Part shown: in pieces, positions 33,498-41,918 of the stretch | Layout: every line of letters starts with the position of its first letter | Numbering within the stretch: position 1 is the first letter of the stretch | Origin: Rhodocyclales bacterium | Lineage (GTDB): Bacteria; Pseudomonadota; Gammaproteobacteria; Burkholderiales; Rhodocyclaceae | DNA length: 61,264 nucleotides | NCBI GenBank assembly: GCA_016192435.1 | Contig: JACPUD010000082.1 | Location: 51,750 to 113,013, forward strand | Direction: 5' to 3' | The notes under the pieces: model-generated | Databases searched by the model: none | What the model saw: the letters and a program-made list of their open reading frames with translations, nothing else | Told to the model about the DNA's origin: nothing | Position numbers and translations under genes: made by a program

Positions 33498-34703
33498 ATG
33501 CCCAAGTCCCTGGCCAACAACATCGTCCCTTGTCTCATGCATGCCGGCCGGGTCTGTGCCGCCTTGTCGGCGCTGTTCCTGCTGCCGGCAGCAGTCGCGG
33601 CGATACCAGAGCCGAGCCTGCGCCGCAGCGAACAGATCGACCTGCGCCGTCTGGGCAAGGTGTCGGAGGATGAGCGCTCGGTGCTGCGCATCGAGTGGCG
33701 CGTGGGGCTCACCGGCGTCGACGAAGCGAACAGCGTGCAGGACATGGTCGACAATTTGCGGCGCATCGAGCAAACCATGGCTGCGGTCAGCCTCCTGGTG
33801 CGCAACATGCCGACTCACCAGCCGGTCGCGATGCCTGTTGCCGCCGAGCCCGCGCCAGCGGATGACGGCGGCACGCGCCTGATGGTGGCCAATCTCGCGG
33901 CGGCGGGCCTGGTCGCGCTCTGGTGGTTCCGCCGGCGCAAAACTGCCGCAGCGCCGGCCAGGGCAGTCGGCGCGCGGCAGGGCAGTCCCTCCGGCAAAGC
34001 TTCACCAGCGTCATCGGCCGAATCGCAAACATCCCCCTTCGCGCAGGCGATGCAGGATCTGAAAACTGCGCCGCGGGTCGAACCTCGCGTGCCGCCCGGA
34101 GACGTGCAGGCCGAAGCCGTCGAGCCGGCGGCCGAGCCCGTTGCGGGCGAATTTTCGCTGGAACACGCCGATGCGGAATCCGTGGCACAGGAAGCGGCCA
34201 GGCGACCGGCTCCCGCCGTCAGCGCTCCTGCCCGCGCCGCTTCCAGCCCGCCGGAAACCGGTCTCGAACCGACGCTGCAACTGGCCGAGATCATGCTGTC
34301 CATGGGACTCGAACAGGGTGCCGCGCAAGCCCTGGTCGAATACACCGAAGCGAACCCGCGCCATGCCCTCTACCACTGGCTGAAACTGCTCGGCATCTAC
34401 CGCAAACGCGGGCTCAACCGGGAATTCGCGGAAACTGCCGAGCAGTTGCGCAAGAACTTCAACATTCAGGCCGAATTCTCGGCCGGCACCGACACCGGCG
34501 AAGCACCGACGCTGGAGAAGTTTTCCCGCGTGGCGGAGCATGTGCAGAAGATTTGGGCGCAGCCGCAGGCGTGCATCGATTACCTGCGGCACCTGCTGGA
34601 AGACAATCGCGACGGTGCGCGCGCAGGCTTCCCGCAATCGGTGGCGGAGGAAATCATCCTGCTGATCGAAATCCTCAAGGAAGAAACTTCCGTCCCCGCT
34701 TAG
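33498..34703 (+). CDS. FimV-like TPR/membrane protein
   Basis: A 401-residue protein. N-terminal signal-like segment (ALSALFLLPAAVAAIPEP), a periplasmic stretch (DLRRLGKVSEDERSVLR, a coiled-coil-like NSVQDMVDNLRRIEQTM), one membrane segment (LMVANLAAAGLVALWWF) followed by RRRK, a long Ala/Pro/Ser-rich linker, then a helical C-terminal domain (LEPTLQLAEIMLSMGLEQG, LVEYTEANPRHALYHWL). This layout resembles FimV/HubP-type polar proteins that organise pilus and chemotaxis machinery, but no LysM domain is evident. Its stop overlaps the convergent FAH gene stop. No pilus genes are adjacent. Function is inferred from architecture. Confidence 0.65.
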   Translation: MPKSLANNIVPCLMHAGRVCAALSALFLLPAAVAAIPEPSLRRSEQIDLRRLGKVSEDERSVLRIEWRVGLTGVDEANSVQDMVDNLRRIEQTMAAVSLLVRNMPTHQPVAMPVAAEPAPADDGGTRLMVANLAAAGLVALWWFRRRKTAAAPARAVGARQGSPSGKASPASSAESQTSPFAQAMQDLKTAPRVEPRVPPGDVQAEAVEPAAEPVAGEFSLEHADAESVAQEAARRPAPAVSAPARAASSPPETGLEPTLQLAEIMLSMGLEQGAAQALVEYTEANPRHALYHWLKLLGIYRKRGLNREFAETAEQLRKNFNIQAEFSAGTDTGEAPTLEKFSRVAEHVQKIWAQPQACIDYLRHLLEDNRDGARAGFPQSVAEEIILLIEILKEETSVPA

Positions 34704-35734
34704 CCGGCCGCAACGTAGCGCTCGACGATCTGATCGATGGCGCCGAAGATGCTGGCGCCGTCGCCGCCCAGCATCTCGATCCTGACATGGTCACCGAAAT
34801 GCATGAAGGGTGTCTTGGGTTTTCCGCTTTCTATGGTCTCGTACATCCTGAGCTCGGCAATGCAGCAGTAGCCGACACCGCCATTTTCCACCGAGGAACC
34901 GAACAGGCTGCCCTGCTTGTTCGACACCGTGCCCGAGCCGACGATCGAACCGGCTTCGAGTTCGCGCGTCTTCGCCAGGTGCGCGATCAGCCGGGCGAAA
35001 TTGAACGTCATGTCCACGCCGGCGTTCGGTTGGCCGAAAGGCTCGCCGTTCAGGGCGACAGTCAGCGGCAAATGCAGCTTGTTGTCCTGCCATGCCGCCC
35101 CCAGTTCGTCGGGCGTGACGGCCACCGGCGAAAATGCAGAGGCCGGCTTCGACTGCAGGAAGCCGAAGCCCTTGGCGAGTTCGGCGGGAATCAGATTGCG
35201 CAGGCTGACATCATTCACCAGCATCAGCAGGCGGATCTGCTGCGCGCACTCGCGGGGCGTGGCGCCGAGCGGCACGTCGCCGGTCACCACCGCCACCTCG
35301 GCCTCGAAGTCGATGCCCCAGGCCTCGTCGCCCGCCAGCAGCGGATCGCAGGGACCGACGAAGCTGTCGGAGCCGCCCTGATACATCAGCGGATCGACCA
35401 GCAATTCCGGCGGCAACTCGGCGCCGCGGGCCTTGCGCACCAGTTCGACATGATTGATGTAGGCCGACCCGTCGGCCCACTGGTAGGCACGCGGCAGCGG
35501 ACTGTGGCAAGCGCACGGATCGAAGGGCATGGCGTGGCGGGCCGTCTGCTGCGTGACGCCGGCGTTGAGCAGGTCGGACACCTGCTGCAGCCGCGGCAAC
35601 ACCTGGTCCCAGTTGTCCAGCGCCTGCTGCAGGGTGGCCGCGATGCCGCCCACGGTCTGGCAGTAAGCAAGGTCGCGACTGACCACCACCAGGGTGCCGT
35701 CGCGGCCGCCCTGCTTCAAGGTGGCCAGTTTCAC
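34700..35734 (-). CDS. Fumarylacetoacetate hydrolase family protein
   Basis: A 344-residue FAH-fold enzyme starting at GTG 35734, coupled to the upstream VOC gene by GTGA overlap. Metal-site features include WGIDFEAEVAVVTGDVP and the preceding SFVGPCDPLL; VNDVSLRNLIPAELAKGFG and SGTVSNKQGSLFG are characteristic. By family it hydrolyses C-C bonds in fumarylacetoacetate- or fumarylpyruvate-like products of ring cleavage. It is the last gene of the minus-strand operon that starts at 39201. With the GST at 32742-33389 it would complete a homogentisate- or gentisate-type lower pathway, but no cupin dioxygenase is present. Confidence 0.88.
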   Translation of the reverse strand: MKLATLKQGGRDGTLVVVSRDLAYCQTVGGIAATLQQALDNWDQVLPRLQQVSDLLNAGVTQQTARHAMPFDPCACHSPLPRAYQWADGSAYINHVELVRKARGAELPPELLVDPLMYQGGSDSFVGPCDPLLAGDEAWGIDFEAEVAVVTGDVPLGATPRECAQQIRLLMLVNDVSLRNLIPAELAKGFGFLQSKPASAFSPVAVTPDELGAAWQDNKLHLPLTVALNGEPFGQPNAGVDMTFNFARLIAHLAKTRELEAGSIVGSGTVSNKQGSLFGSSVENGGVGYCCIAELRMYETIESGKPKTPFMHFGDHVRIEMLGGDGASIFGAIDQIVERYVAAG

Positions 35735-36291
35735 GGTTTGCTTCCCTCTGGCGCATGGCTGCCATCGTGCATCCAGCGCGCATGCCGGGGCGCCTTGCGC
35801 GTCAGCGCCCATTCATTGAGCATGTTCCACTTGACGTCATCGAGACGCTGCATCATTTCCGGCGTTGCGGTATTGCAGGCGAGTTCCAGCCGATGGCCGC
35901 TCGGATCGAAGAAATAGATCGACTGGAAAATCGTGTGATCGGTGGGCCCGATGACCTCGATGCCGTCCGCCTCCAGGCGTGCCTTGGCGGCCAGCATTTC
36001 CTCCATGCTGCCGACTTCCAGCGCCAGGTGCTGGGTCCAGCTCGGCGTGTTCGGATCGCGGCCCATCGCCGGCTGGGTCGGCAGTTCGAAGAAAGCCAGG
36101 ATGTTGCCGGCGCCGGCATCGAGGAAGATGTGCATGTAGGGATCGGGCGCCTTGGTGGACGGCACTTCGTCTTCGGCGATCGCCAGGATGAAGTCCATCT
36201 TCAGGTACTTGCCGTACCACTCGACGGTTTCCTTGGCGTCCTTGCAGCGGTAGGCGACGTGATGCACTTTGCGGACCAGACTGGTGGACAT
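35731..36291 (-). CDS. VOC-superfamily protein, candidate dioxygenase or isomerase
   Basis: A 186-residue vicinal-oxygen-chelate protein. The first beta-alpha module starts KVHHVAYRCKDAKETVEWYG; the second gives WTQHLALEVGSMEEML and FFDPSGHRLELAC. Metal ligands of the family (His in HHVAY, His in QHLAL, Glu in RLELAC) are present. VOC folds include glyoxalases and extradiol dioxygenases. It sits between a flavin monooxygenase/DUF2783 pair and FAH, so it may be the missing ring-cleaving enzyme or an isomerase (inference). It lies 2 nt after the DUF2783 gene. Confidence 0.82.
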   Translation of the reverse strand: MSTSLVRKVHHVAYRCKDAKETVEWYGKYLKMDFILAIAEDEVPSTKAPDPYMHIFLDAGAGNILAFFELPTQPAMGRDPNTPSWTQHLALEVGSMEEMLAAKARLEADGIEVIGPTDHTIFQSIYFFDPSGHRLELACNTATPEMMQRLDDVKWNMLNEWALTRKAPRHARWMHDGSHAPEGSKP

Positions 36292-36293
36292 GT

Positions 36294-36518
36294 TCAGACT
36301 CCTTCGCGGGCAATGTTCAGGGCTTCGCGCAGCGTGCCGATGTCGCCGATATGGTTGGCGAGCAGCAGGATCAGCCTTGCGTTGAGCAGTTCGGATTGCT
36401 CGTCGGACAGATCGCGGTGCGTGTTGATGAGCAGTTCGTAGAAATCGTCGGCCGGCGTATAGGCGTTGAAGTAGCGCTTGCCGGCTTCGGAAAAGTTCGG
36501 GTTCAGGTTGAGTGTCAT
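36294..36518 (-). CDS. DUF2783 family small protein
   Basis: A 74-residue protein (MTLNLNPNFSEAGKRYFNAY, DDFYELLINTHRDLSDEQSE, LNARLILLLANHIGDI), matching a small conserved family repeatedly found beside aromatic flavin monooxygenases. It is helical, acidic and without signal peptide. It starts 13 nt after the monooxygenase stop and ends 2 nt before the VOC gene, so it is part of the same transcript. Its biochemical role is unknown; a subunit or chaperone of the monooxygenase is possible. Confidence 0.82.
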   Translation of the reverse strand: MTLNLNPNFSEAGKRYFNAYTPADDFYELLINTHRDLSDEQSELLNARLILLLANHIGDIGTLREALNIAREGV

Positions 36519-36531
36519 GATTGATTACCTC

Positions 36532-38208
36532 TCAGACGTTGCAGGTCGCCTTGGCGACCGCGGCGCGGACTTTGTCGGCATCGAACGAGCGCCAGCGCGC
36601 GGCGACATGCTGGTCGGGACGCAGCAGATACACCGTACCCGGCTGCGCGTCGTAGCGCCGGGCGGCGACGCCGCGCGCATCTTCGAGGACAGGAACATCG
36701 CCGGCAAGCAGGCCGGGGCCGGCCGAAATCACCAGCGGCCGCACCTCGATGCCTTGCCATGAAAGATTCGACAGCGCGGCAAGAGTTGGCGCTGGCAACA
36801 CGGCGGCATCCTGCGCAAAATACAGCGCGGCGAAGCGGTGGCCGACCTTGTTGTGCAGCCAGCCCGCCTCACCGTTTTCCACTACCGGCGCATCGTCCAT
36901 CGGCGCTCCGGGCACCATGCGGCCGGCGAATGTGTCGCCCGCGCAATCCGGTGTATTGAGGCTGGACGTGGTGAGGAAGGCCGGCACCGAAAGCCGCCCG
37001 GAGTTGACCAGGGCGCGGCCGAAAGCGTGATCCTTGGCCAGGCCCAGCACGGCATTGCGGAAGGTCCGGCTGACCTTGCTCTTTGGCGTGATGAAATCGG
37101 TCGAACGCGTCGAGTTCAGCAGGTTCTCGTCGGCGGCGCAGATGCGCTCCTCCGAATAGCTGTCGAGCAGTGCCGCGGGCGCCAAGCCAGCCATGACCAG
37201 CTTCAGCTTCCAGCCCAGGTTATCGGCGTCCTGCAGGCCGGAGTTGGCGCCGCGCGCGCCGAAGGGCGAGACCTGATGCGCGGCATCGCCGACGAAGAGC
37301 ACATTGCCGTGGTTGAAGCGCCCCATGCGGCGGCACTGGAAGGTGTACACACTGACCCATTCCAGTTCGAATTCGCGCTCGTCACCCAACATGGCCTTGA
37401 TCCGCGGCAACACGTTCTCCGGCTTCTTCGCCTGTTCCGGATCGGCATCCCAGCCCAGTTGAAAATCGATGCGATAGACGCTGTCGGTCTGCCGATGCAG
37501 CAACACCGACTGCCCCGGATGGAAGGGCGGATCGAACCAGAACCAGCGTTCGGAGGGGAACTCGGCCTTCATCACGACGTCGGCGATGAGGAAGCGGTCC
37601 ATGAAGATCTTGCCCTCGACTTCGAGACCGAGCATGCGGCGTATCGGGCTGCGCGCTCCGTCGGCGGCGATCAGCCAGTCGGTTTCGATCGTGTAGAAGC
37701 CGTCCTCGGTTTCCACCTTGAGCGTGACGGTCCTGTCGCCCTGTGCCACCGAAACCACCTTGTTCTTCCAGCGCAGCTCGATCTCCGGCCGCGCCGCGGC
37801 ACTTGCCGCCAGATACTCTTCGAGGTAGTACTGCTGCAGGTTCACCATGCCCGGGCGATGGTGATCCGGCTCGGGAACCAGGTTGAAGTTGTACACCTCC
37901 TCCTCGCGGAAGAAGGTGCGCCCGACATTCCACGACACGCCCTTGCTGCAGACTGCATCGCCGACGCCGTAGCGGTCGAGGATTTCCAGCGCCCGCTTGG
38001 CGTAGCAGACGCCGCGCGAACCGATCGAAACGGTGTCGTCTTCGTCCAGCAGCAGCACCGGCAGGTCCTGCTGTTGCAGGTCGAGCGCGGCGGCCAGCCC
38101 GACCGGACCGGCGCCGACCACCACCACGGGCACCCGCAGCGTTTTGCCGCTGGCGATTTCAGGGGGCCGGCGGTACTCGAACTTCGGGTAGTTGTAGGTC
38201 TTCAGCAT
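36532..38208 (-). CDS. FAD-dependent aromatic monooxygenase (MhpA-like)
   Basis: A 558-residue group A flavin hydroxylase. FAD fold VVVVGAGPVGLAAALDL near residue 30, the DG motif LIAADGARSPIRR near 180, and the GD motif VLFVGDAAHQVSPFGARGAN near 310. The C-terminal ~150 residues are the thioredoxin-like domain of MhpA/phenol hydroxylase relatives. By family it uses NAD(P)H and O2 to hydroxylate an aromatic ring. It lies 27 nt downstream of the MBL gene in the 39201-34700 operon. A repeat-B copy inside it (36776-36803) encodes VLPAPTLAAL. The substrate cannot be read from the sequence. Confidence 0.9.
   Translation of the reverse strand: MLKTYNYPKFEYRRPPEIASGKTLRVPVVVVGAGPVGLAAALDLQQQDLPVLLLDEDDTVSIGSRGVCYAKRALEILDRYGVGDAVCSKGVSWNVGRTFFREEEVYNFNLVPEPDHHRPGMVNLQQYYLEEYLAASAAARPEIELRWKNKVVSVAQGDRTVTLKVETEDGFYTIETDWLIAADGARSPIRRMLGLEVEGKIFMDRFLIADVVMKAEFPSERWFWFDPPFHPGQSVLLHRQTDSVYRIDFQLGWDADPEQAKKPENVLPRIKAMLGDEREFELEWVSVYTFQCRRMGRFNHGNVLFVGDAAHQVSPFGARGANSGLQDADNLGWKLKLVMAGLAPAALLDSYSEERICAADENLLNSTRSTDFITPKSKVSRTFRNAVLGLAKDHAFGRALVNSGRLSVPAFLTTSSLNTPDCAGDTFAGRMVPGAPMDDAPVVENGEAGWLHNKVGHRFAALYFAQDAAVLPAPTLAALSNLSWQGIEVRPLVISAGPGLLAGDVPVLEDARGVAARRYDAQPGTVYLLRPDQHVAARWRSFDADKVRAAVAKATCNV
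36776..36803 (+). repeat. Interspersed short repeat B, copy inside the flavin monooxygenase gene
   Basis: Shares 21 contiguous bases with the copy inside the NIF3 gene (41454-41480) and 22 with the intergenic copy at 21157-21178. The core is AGTTGGCGCTGGC. Confidence 0.75.
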
Positions 38209-38235
38209 GGCATCATCCCCGTCTGTCTGGCGGCC

Positions 38236-39201
38236 TCAGACCGCCTGCAGCGCATGCCACATCTCCTGGTCGCGCTCGGCGGTCCAGATGCGTGGGTCCG
38301 TAATGCCGGACGCCTCGTCGTGGGCGCGCGTCACATCGAAGGGCAGGCAATGCTCGTAGATGAACACGCTGGCGAACTTCGGATCCATGGCCTTGCGCGT
38401 GTGCGCCATGCAGGCAGCCAGGTCCATGCCCTGGGCCACAGCTTCCTGCGCGCTGCGATACAGCGTGGACACGAAGTCGCGGGTGTAGGCCAGGCCTTGC
38501 TGCACGCGCTGCGGATTCATCAGGGCCGGGCCGCGCCCGGGAATCATCTTTTCCGGTTGCAGCGCGGCCAGCGCGTCGAGCGTCGCCGGCCAGTCGGCGA
38601 GGTAGGCGTCGCCCGTGTAGCAGGCCGCATCGGCCTCGACCAGATCACCCGAGAACAGGATCTTCTGTTGCGGCAGCCAGACCACCGTGTCGCCCTTGGT
38701 GTGGCCGCGACCGAGATGCATGATCTGCACTTCGAGTTTGCCCATCCACAGCGTGATTTCCTTGTCGAACACCACGGTCGGCCAGGTCAGGCCGGGCACG
38801 CTTTCGACGGCATTGAACAGGCGCGGGAAGCGCCCGATTTCGGAATCCATGTCCTGCTGGCCGCGCTCGACGATCAGCTCGCGCGTCTGCTTCGAGGCGA
38901 TGATGTCCTGCAGTCCTTCGGACTTGTAGCCCGCGGCGCCCAGCACGCGCACGGCGTGGTAGTGGGTCAGCGTGACATATTTGATCGGCTTGTCGGTGAT
39001 CTGGCGTACATGGCGGATCACGTCCTGCGCCATGACCGGCGTTGCCGTGGCGTCGATGATCATCACCGCATCGTCGCCGATGATCACGCCGGTGTTGGGA
39101 TCGCCTTCGGCGGTATAGGCCCAGGCGTTGTCCGAGAGTTTCTCGAAACTGACTTTTTTCTGTTCGAGGTCAGCGTGCGAGGCAAACTTTTTGTCGCTCA
39201 T
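38236..39201 (-). CDS. Metallo-beta-lactamase-fold protein with an altered metal site
   Basis: A 321-residue MBL-fold protein (NTGVIIGDDAVMIIDATATP, LGRGHTKGDTVVWLP, ILFSGDLVEADAACY, MIPGRGPALM). The usual HxHxDH motif reads THYHAVRVLGA, so the Asp-His pair is replaced by Arg-Val although later ligands (GRGHTKGD, SGD) remain. At most one of two metal sites can be normal. It is the first gene of the operon, behind a good sigma-70 promoter (39256-39284), and probably takes part in the aromatic pathway. Candidate roles are hydrolysis of a CoA or lactone intermediate, or a non-catalytic function. The family is recognised; the activity is not. Confidence 0.85.
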   Translation of the reverse strand: MSDKKFASHADLEQKKVSFEKLSDNAWAYTAEGDPNTGVIIGDDAVMIIDATATPVMAQDVIRHVRQITDKPIKYVTLTHYHAVRVLGAAGYKSEGLQDIIASKQTRELIVERGQQDMDSEIGRFPRLFNAVESVPGLTWPTVVFDKEITLWMGKLEVQIMHLGRGHTKGDTVVWLPQQKILFSGDLVEADAACYTGDAYLADWPATLDALAALQPEKMIPGRGPALMNPQRVQQGLAYTRDFVSTLYRSAQEAVAQGMDLAACMAHTRKAMDPKFASVFIYEHCLPFDVTRAHDEASGITDPRIWTAERDQEMWHALQAV

Positions 39202-39255
39202 GGAAGCTCCTTGGCAAGGGTCAATTATTTACTTTTGTGTAATCCGATTCCTCTT

Positions 39256-39284
39256 ATCGTAATCATGAATGCTTTAACTGTCAA
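39256..39284 (-). promoter_or_regulatory. Sigma-70 promoter of the MBL/monooxygenase/FAH operon
   Basis: On the minus strand a perfect TTGACA (39279-39284) and TACGAT (39256-39261) are separated by 17 nt. Transcription would begin near 39249, about 48 nt before the ATG at 39201, with AAGGAG in front of it. This is the best sigma-70 match in the window. Confidence 0.75.
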
Positions 39285-39313
39285 GCTTCTCGCTGCCGCA
39301 TCACTCCCGGATC

Positions 39314-40447
39314 TCAGGGGGCGGACTGCGCGTTTGAATGCTCGCGACCTGGGCTGCGCAGGATCGCCGAGGCCTGGCGATAGGCTTGCAGCGCCTCCTT
39401 GCGGCGACCGGCGCTTTCCAGCTCGCGGGCGCGGCGCAACCAGTCGTCGGCGCCCGCGCCGGGGGTCGGCGCCGTGTCGCCAGCGCCAACTCTCTGGCCG
39501 CTGCCGGCTGCTGCCGATTCGCCGGCAGCCACGTAGTCCAGCGCCGCCGACTGGGAACCGGGTTTGTCGCGGCGCGCGGTGATGACCATTCCGCTCGCGG
39601 CGCGGCCCGGCGCGGCAGCGGGTTTTCGTGCCGCATCGGCCTGGCGAATCACGCCGAGCGCCGCGCGGTAGAGACGCAGCGCCTCGTCGCGCCGCCCGGC
39701 CGCCTCCATGCCGCGGGCCTGCGCCATCAGCGAATCGGCGCGATCCGGCACGGCCTGCGAACGCACCGCGGTGCCCCAGGATGCGGTCGGTCGCGCCGCG
39801 ACGGCGGCAAAATCCCTGGCGCCGGCGATTTCGCGGGCGATCGTCAGGTTGTTGTGGCGCATCGCCCAGCGCAGCGCGTCGTCGCCCCACTCGTTGACGA
39901 TATCGCGGCGGGCACCGGCCGCCAGCAAGCGTTTCGCGATCGCCTCCTGGCCTTCGCGCGCTGCCATCATCAGCGGCGTCGAACCGTTGGTGGACAGCGC
40001 ATTGATGTCGGCGCCGTGCTCCAGCAGATAGCTCACCACCTCCGCATGGCCGGCGAACACGGCGTAGTGCAGCGCCGCCCACTCCTTGCCCGGGCGATTC
40101 ACGCTGGCGCCATGCTCGACCAGCCAGCGCACGGCCGCCAGGTGCCCTTTCCAGGCTGCATGCTGCAGCGCCTGCTCGCCGATGGCATTGACCTTGTTGA
40201 TGTCGGCGCCGCGCGAGACGAACAGTTCCATCATCGGGACATTGCCTTCCCAGGCCGCGATCATCAGCCCGCTGCCGATCACCCGGCCCTCGAAATCCGG
40301 CGCCAGGCCTGCATCCAGCCATTCGCGCGCGGCGGACAGGTCGCCGCTTTCGATGGCAATGGTGAATCGCGCCGCGTCGGGCAGGGTCGCGGCACGCAGG
40401 GGCGCGGCGGCGGTCAGCAAAATCAGCAGGAAGGAAAGAATTTTCAT
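39314..40447 (-). CDS. Secreted ankyrin-repeat protein with two C-terminal TPR-like units
   Basis: A 377-residue protein from ATG 40447 with signal peptide MKILSFLLILLTAAAPLRAA. About five ankyrin repeats cover residues 25-225 (GSGLMIAAWEGNVPMMELFV, ALQHAAWKGHLAAVRWLVEH, TPLMMAAREGQEAIAKRLL). Two similar helical units follow, ADSLMAQARGMEAAGRRDEAL near 245 and WLRRARELESAGRRKEAL near 340, separated by a Gly/Ala/Pro linker that includes a repeat-B copy. It is periplasmic or surface-exposed by prediction and should bind protein partners. The convergent/divergent neighbours give no functional hint. A frame extending above 40447 overlaps the tonB-like gene and is not real. Confidence 0.85.
   Translation of the reverse strand: MKILSFLLILLTAAAPLRAATLPDAARFTIAIESGDLSAAREWLDAGLAPDFEGRVIGSGLMIAAWEGNVPMMELFVSRGADINKVNAIGEQALQHAAWKGHLAAVRWLVEHGASVNRPGKEWAALHYAVFAGHAEVVSYLLEHGADINALSTNGSTPLMMAAREGQEAIAKRLLAAGARRDIVNEWGDDALRWAMRHNNLTIAREIAGARDFAAVAARPTASWGTAVRSQAVPDRADSLMAQARGMEAAGRRDEALRLYRAALGVIRQADAARKPAAAPGRAASGMVITARRDKPGSQSAALDYVAAGESAAAGSGQRVGAGDTAPTPGAGADDWLRRARELESAGRRKEALQAYRQASAILRSPGREHSNAQSAP
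39471..39499 (-). repeat. Interspersed short repeat B, copy inside the ankyrin gene
   Basis: Encodes GQRVGAGDTA in the linker between the two TPR-like units. Matches the msrA copy at 28 of 29 bases, but is read by the host gene from the other strand of the repeat. Confidence 0.75.
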
Positions 40448-40537
40448 GGCGCGCAGTATATGTCCGCCGCCTTCCGCAGGCGGCCCGTATCCCCCGGTGG
40501 CATGGAGAATGACCGGCAAACCCCTAGAATCGTTCCT

Positions 40538-41017
40538 ATGCCGCTCCATGTCGCCCTGCTGCTGAGCCTCGCGCTGCACGCTGCCGTGATCGTCGCACCG
40601 AACTGGCTGGCGGCGAGGCCACCCGCACCGAGCGCCAGCATCGAAGCGCGCCTGGTCCCTGCGCCGCCGCCGGCGATCGCGGCGGAAGCGGTCAGCACCG
40701 AAGCCGCCGACAGCAGCGCATATCCGCTGCCGCCGCCGACGCCCCGCAGCTTGCGGGGCAGTTCCTTGCGCCGTGCGCAAGCGGCGCTGTCAGAGCATCT
40801 GTTCTATCCGCCCGCAGCGATCGCGCAGGGTCTCGAAGGCGAGGTCATCCTGCTGCTGGTCCTCGCCGACGGCGGCAAGCTGGTCTCGGCGACGGTGGCG
40901 CGCAGTTCCGGCCACGCCCTGCTCGATCAGGCGGCGCTCGACGCCGCGCGCCGCATCGGCGCCCTGCCGGGCAACCCGCGGCAGACGCTGTTTCCGGTCA
41001 GATTCCGCCTGCAGTGA
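40538..41017 (+). CDS. TonB-family protein
   Basis: A 159-residue TonB-like protein starting at ATG 40538. An N-terminal membrane anchor (HVALLLSLALHAAVIVAPNW, containing the SLALHA pattern with the conserved His), a short proline-rich periplasmic spacer (PPPTPRS), and a C-terminal TonB domain (FYPPAAIAQGLEGEVILLLV, LVSATVARSSGHALLDQAAL, RQTLFPVRFRL). By family it transmits proton-motive energy from ExbBD to outer-membrane receptors. No exbB, exbD or receptor gene is near. The spacer is short for a canonical TonB, so a TonB2-like or accessory role is possible. It is followed by tandem repeat A. Confidence 0.85.
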   Translation: MPLHVALLLSLALHAAVIVAPNWLAARPPAPSASIEARLVPAPPPAIAAEAVSTEAADSSAYPLPPPTPRSLRGSSLRRAQAALSEHLFYPPAAIAQGLEGEVILLLVLADGGKLVSATVARSSGHALLDQAALDAARRIGALPGNPRQTLFPVRFRLQ

Positions 41018-41021
41018 TCTT

Positions 41022-41131
41022 CCGTAGCGGCGAGGTCGGCGTCTCTTGCCCGCCCGCTACGCAGGGGCTTCATCATCCGTAGCGGCGCGGTCGCCGTCTT
41101 TTGGCGGCCCGTCCGCTAAGCAGGGGCTGCA
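41022..41131. repeat. Tandem repeat A (two 55-bp units)
   Basis: Two adjacent units, each starting CCGTAGCGGCG and ending CAGGGGCT.CATCA (41022-41076, 41077-41131), fill the space between the convergent tonB-like and NIF3 genes. Each can pair CGTAGCGG with CCGCTA at its far side, giving imperfect hairpins. A third related copy follows glpK (25079-25120). This resembles REP/BIME-type intergenic elements. Confidence 0.75.
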
Positions 41132-41893
41132 TCAGACCGGGTTGTCGATATCGACAAACTCGCAAGCGATGCCGTACTTCTCCGCCAGATGCGCGCCCAG
41201 CGCCATCACGCCGTAGCGTTCGGTGGCATGGTGGCCGGCGGCGATATAGGCCATGCCGGTTTCGCGCGCCAGATGGACGGTCTGCTCGGAGATCTCGCCC
41301 GAGATGAAGACGTCGGCGCCAGCGGCCAGGGCGGCCTCGAAGTAGCCCTGGGCGCCGCCGCTGCACCAGGCAACCCGCGCCAGCTTGCGCCCCGGATCGC
41401 CGATCAGCAGCGGTGCGCGGCCCAGCGCCCGCTCGATCTGTCGCACCAGTTCAGCGGCAAGAGTTGGCGCTGGCGGCACGCCGATGAAGCCAATTTCCTG
41501 CTCACCGAAACGGCCGCTGACGGTCCAGCCCAGGCGCGCCGCCAGTTGCGCGTTGTTGCCCAGCGTGGCGTGGGCATCAAGCGGCAAATGGTAGGCGAAC
41601 AGGTTGATGTCGTGCGCCAGCAGCCGCGCCATGCGCTGCCGGCGAAAGCCCGTGACGCGACCATCCTCGGCTTTCCAGAACCAGCCGTGATGCACCAGCA
41701 GCGTATCGGCGCCGCGTTCGATGGCCGCCTCGATCAGCGCCTGGCTCGCGGTTACGCCGCAGACGATGCGCTGCACGCGCTCGCAGCCTTCCACTTGCAG
41801 GCCGTTTGGGCAATAATCGCGAAAGCTCGCGGCATCCAGCAGATCATCCAGATAGGCGCGAAGATCCTCACGCAGCATCGCATCACCCGGCAT
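41132..41893 (-). CDS. NIF3-family dinuclear metal protein
   Basis: A 253-residue member of the NIF3/YbgI family. Metal-binding strings: LLVHHGWFW near 67, [14 protein letters not shown] near 100, and the C-terminal [16 protein letters not shown] ... [10 protein letters not shown]. By family it forms a toroidal hexamer with a dimetal centre; the biological reaction is unsettled (GTP cyclohydrolase I type 2 is a legacy name). ATG 41893 is chosen for its GGGAG at seven bases; ATG 41878 is an alternative. Repeat B inside it encodes [10 protein letters not shown]. Divergent from the HtrA gene, 25 nt away. Confidence 0.92.
   Translation of the reverse strand: MPGDAMLREDLRAYLDDLLDAASFRDYCPNGLQVEGCERVQRIVCGVTASQALIEAAIERGADTLLVHHGWFWKAEDGRVTGFRRQRMARLLAHDINLFAYHLPLDAHATLGNNAQLAARLGWTVSGRFGEQEIGFIGVPPAPTLAAELVRQIERALGRAPLLIGDPGRKLARVAWCSGGAQGYFEAALAAGADVFISGEISEQTVHLARETGMAYIAAGHHATERYGVMALGAHLAEKYGIACEFVDIDNPV
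41454..41480 (+). repeat. Interspersed short repeat B, copy inside the NIF3 gene
   Basis: Shares GCGGCAAGAGTTGGCGCTGG and the following base with the monooxygenase copy (36776-36803). In both genes it is read as PAPTLAA although the proteins are unrelated. Confidence 0.75.
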
Positions 41894-41918
41894 CTCTTAA
41901 CTCCCACAAAATTAAATT

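Noticed and set aside
36838-39582. A very long open frame on the plus strand (about 914 codons) antisense to the monooxygenase and MBL genes
   Set aside because: It is a high-GC antisense shadow: low-complexity His/Arg/Gly/Val-rich translation, no domain strings, and both genes on the minus strand are clearly real.
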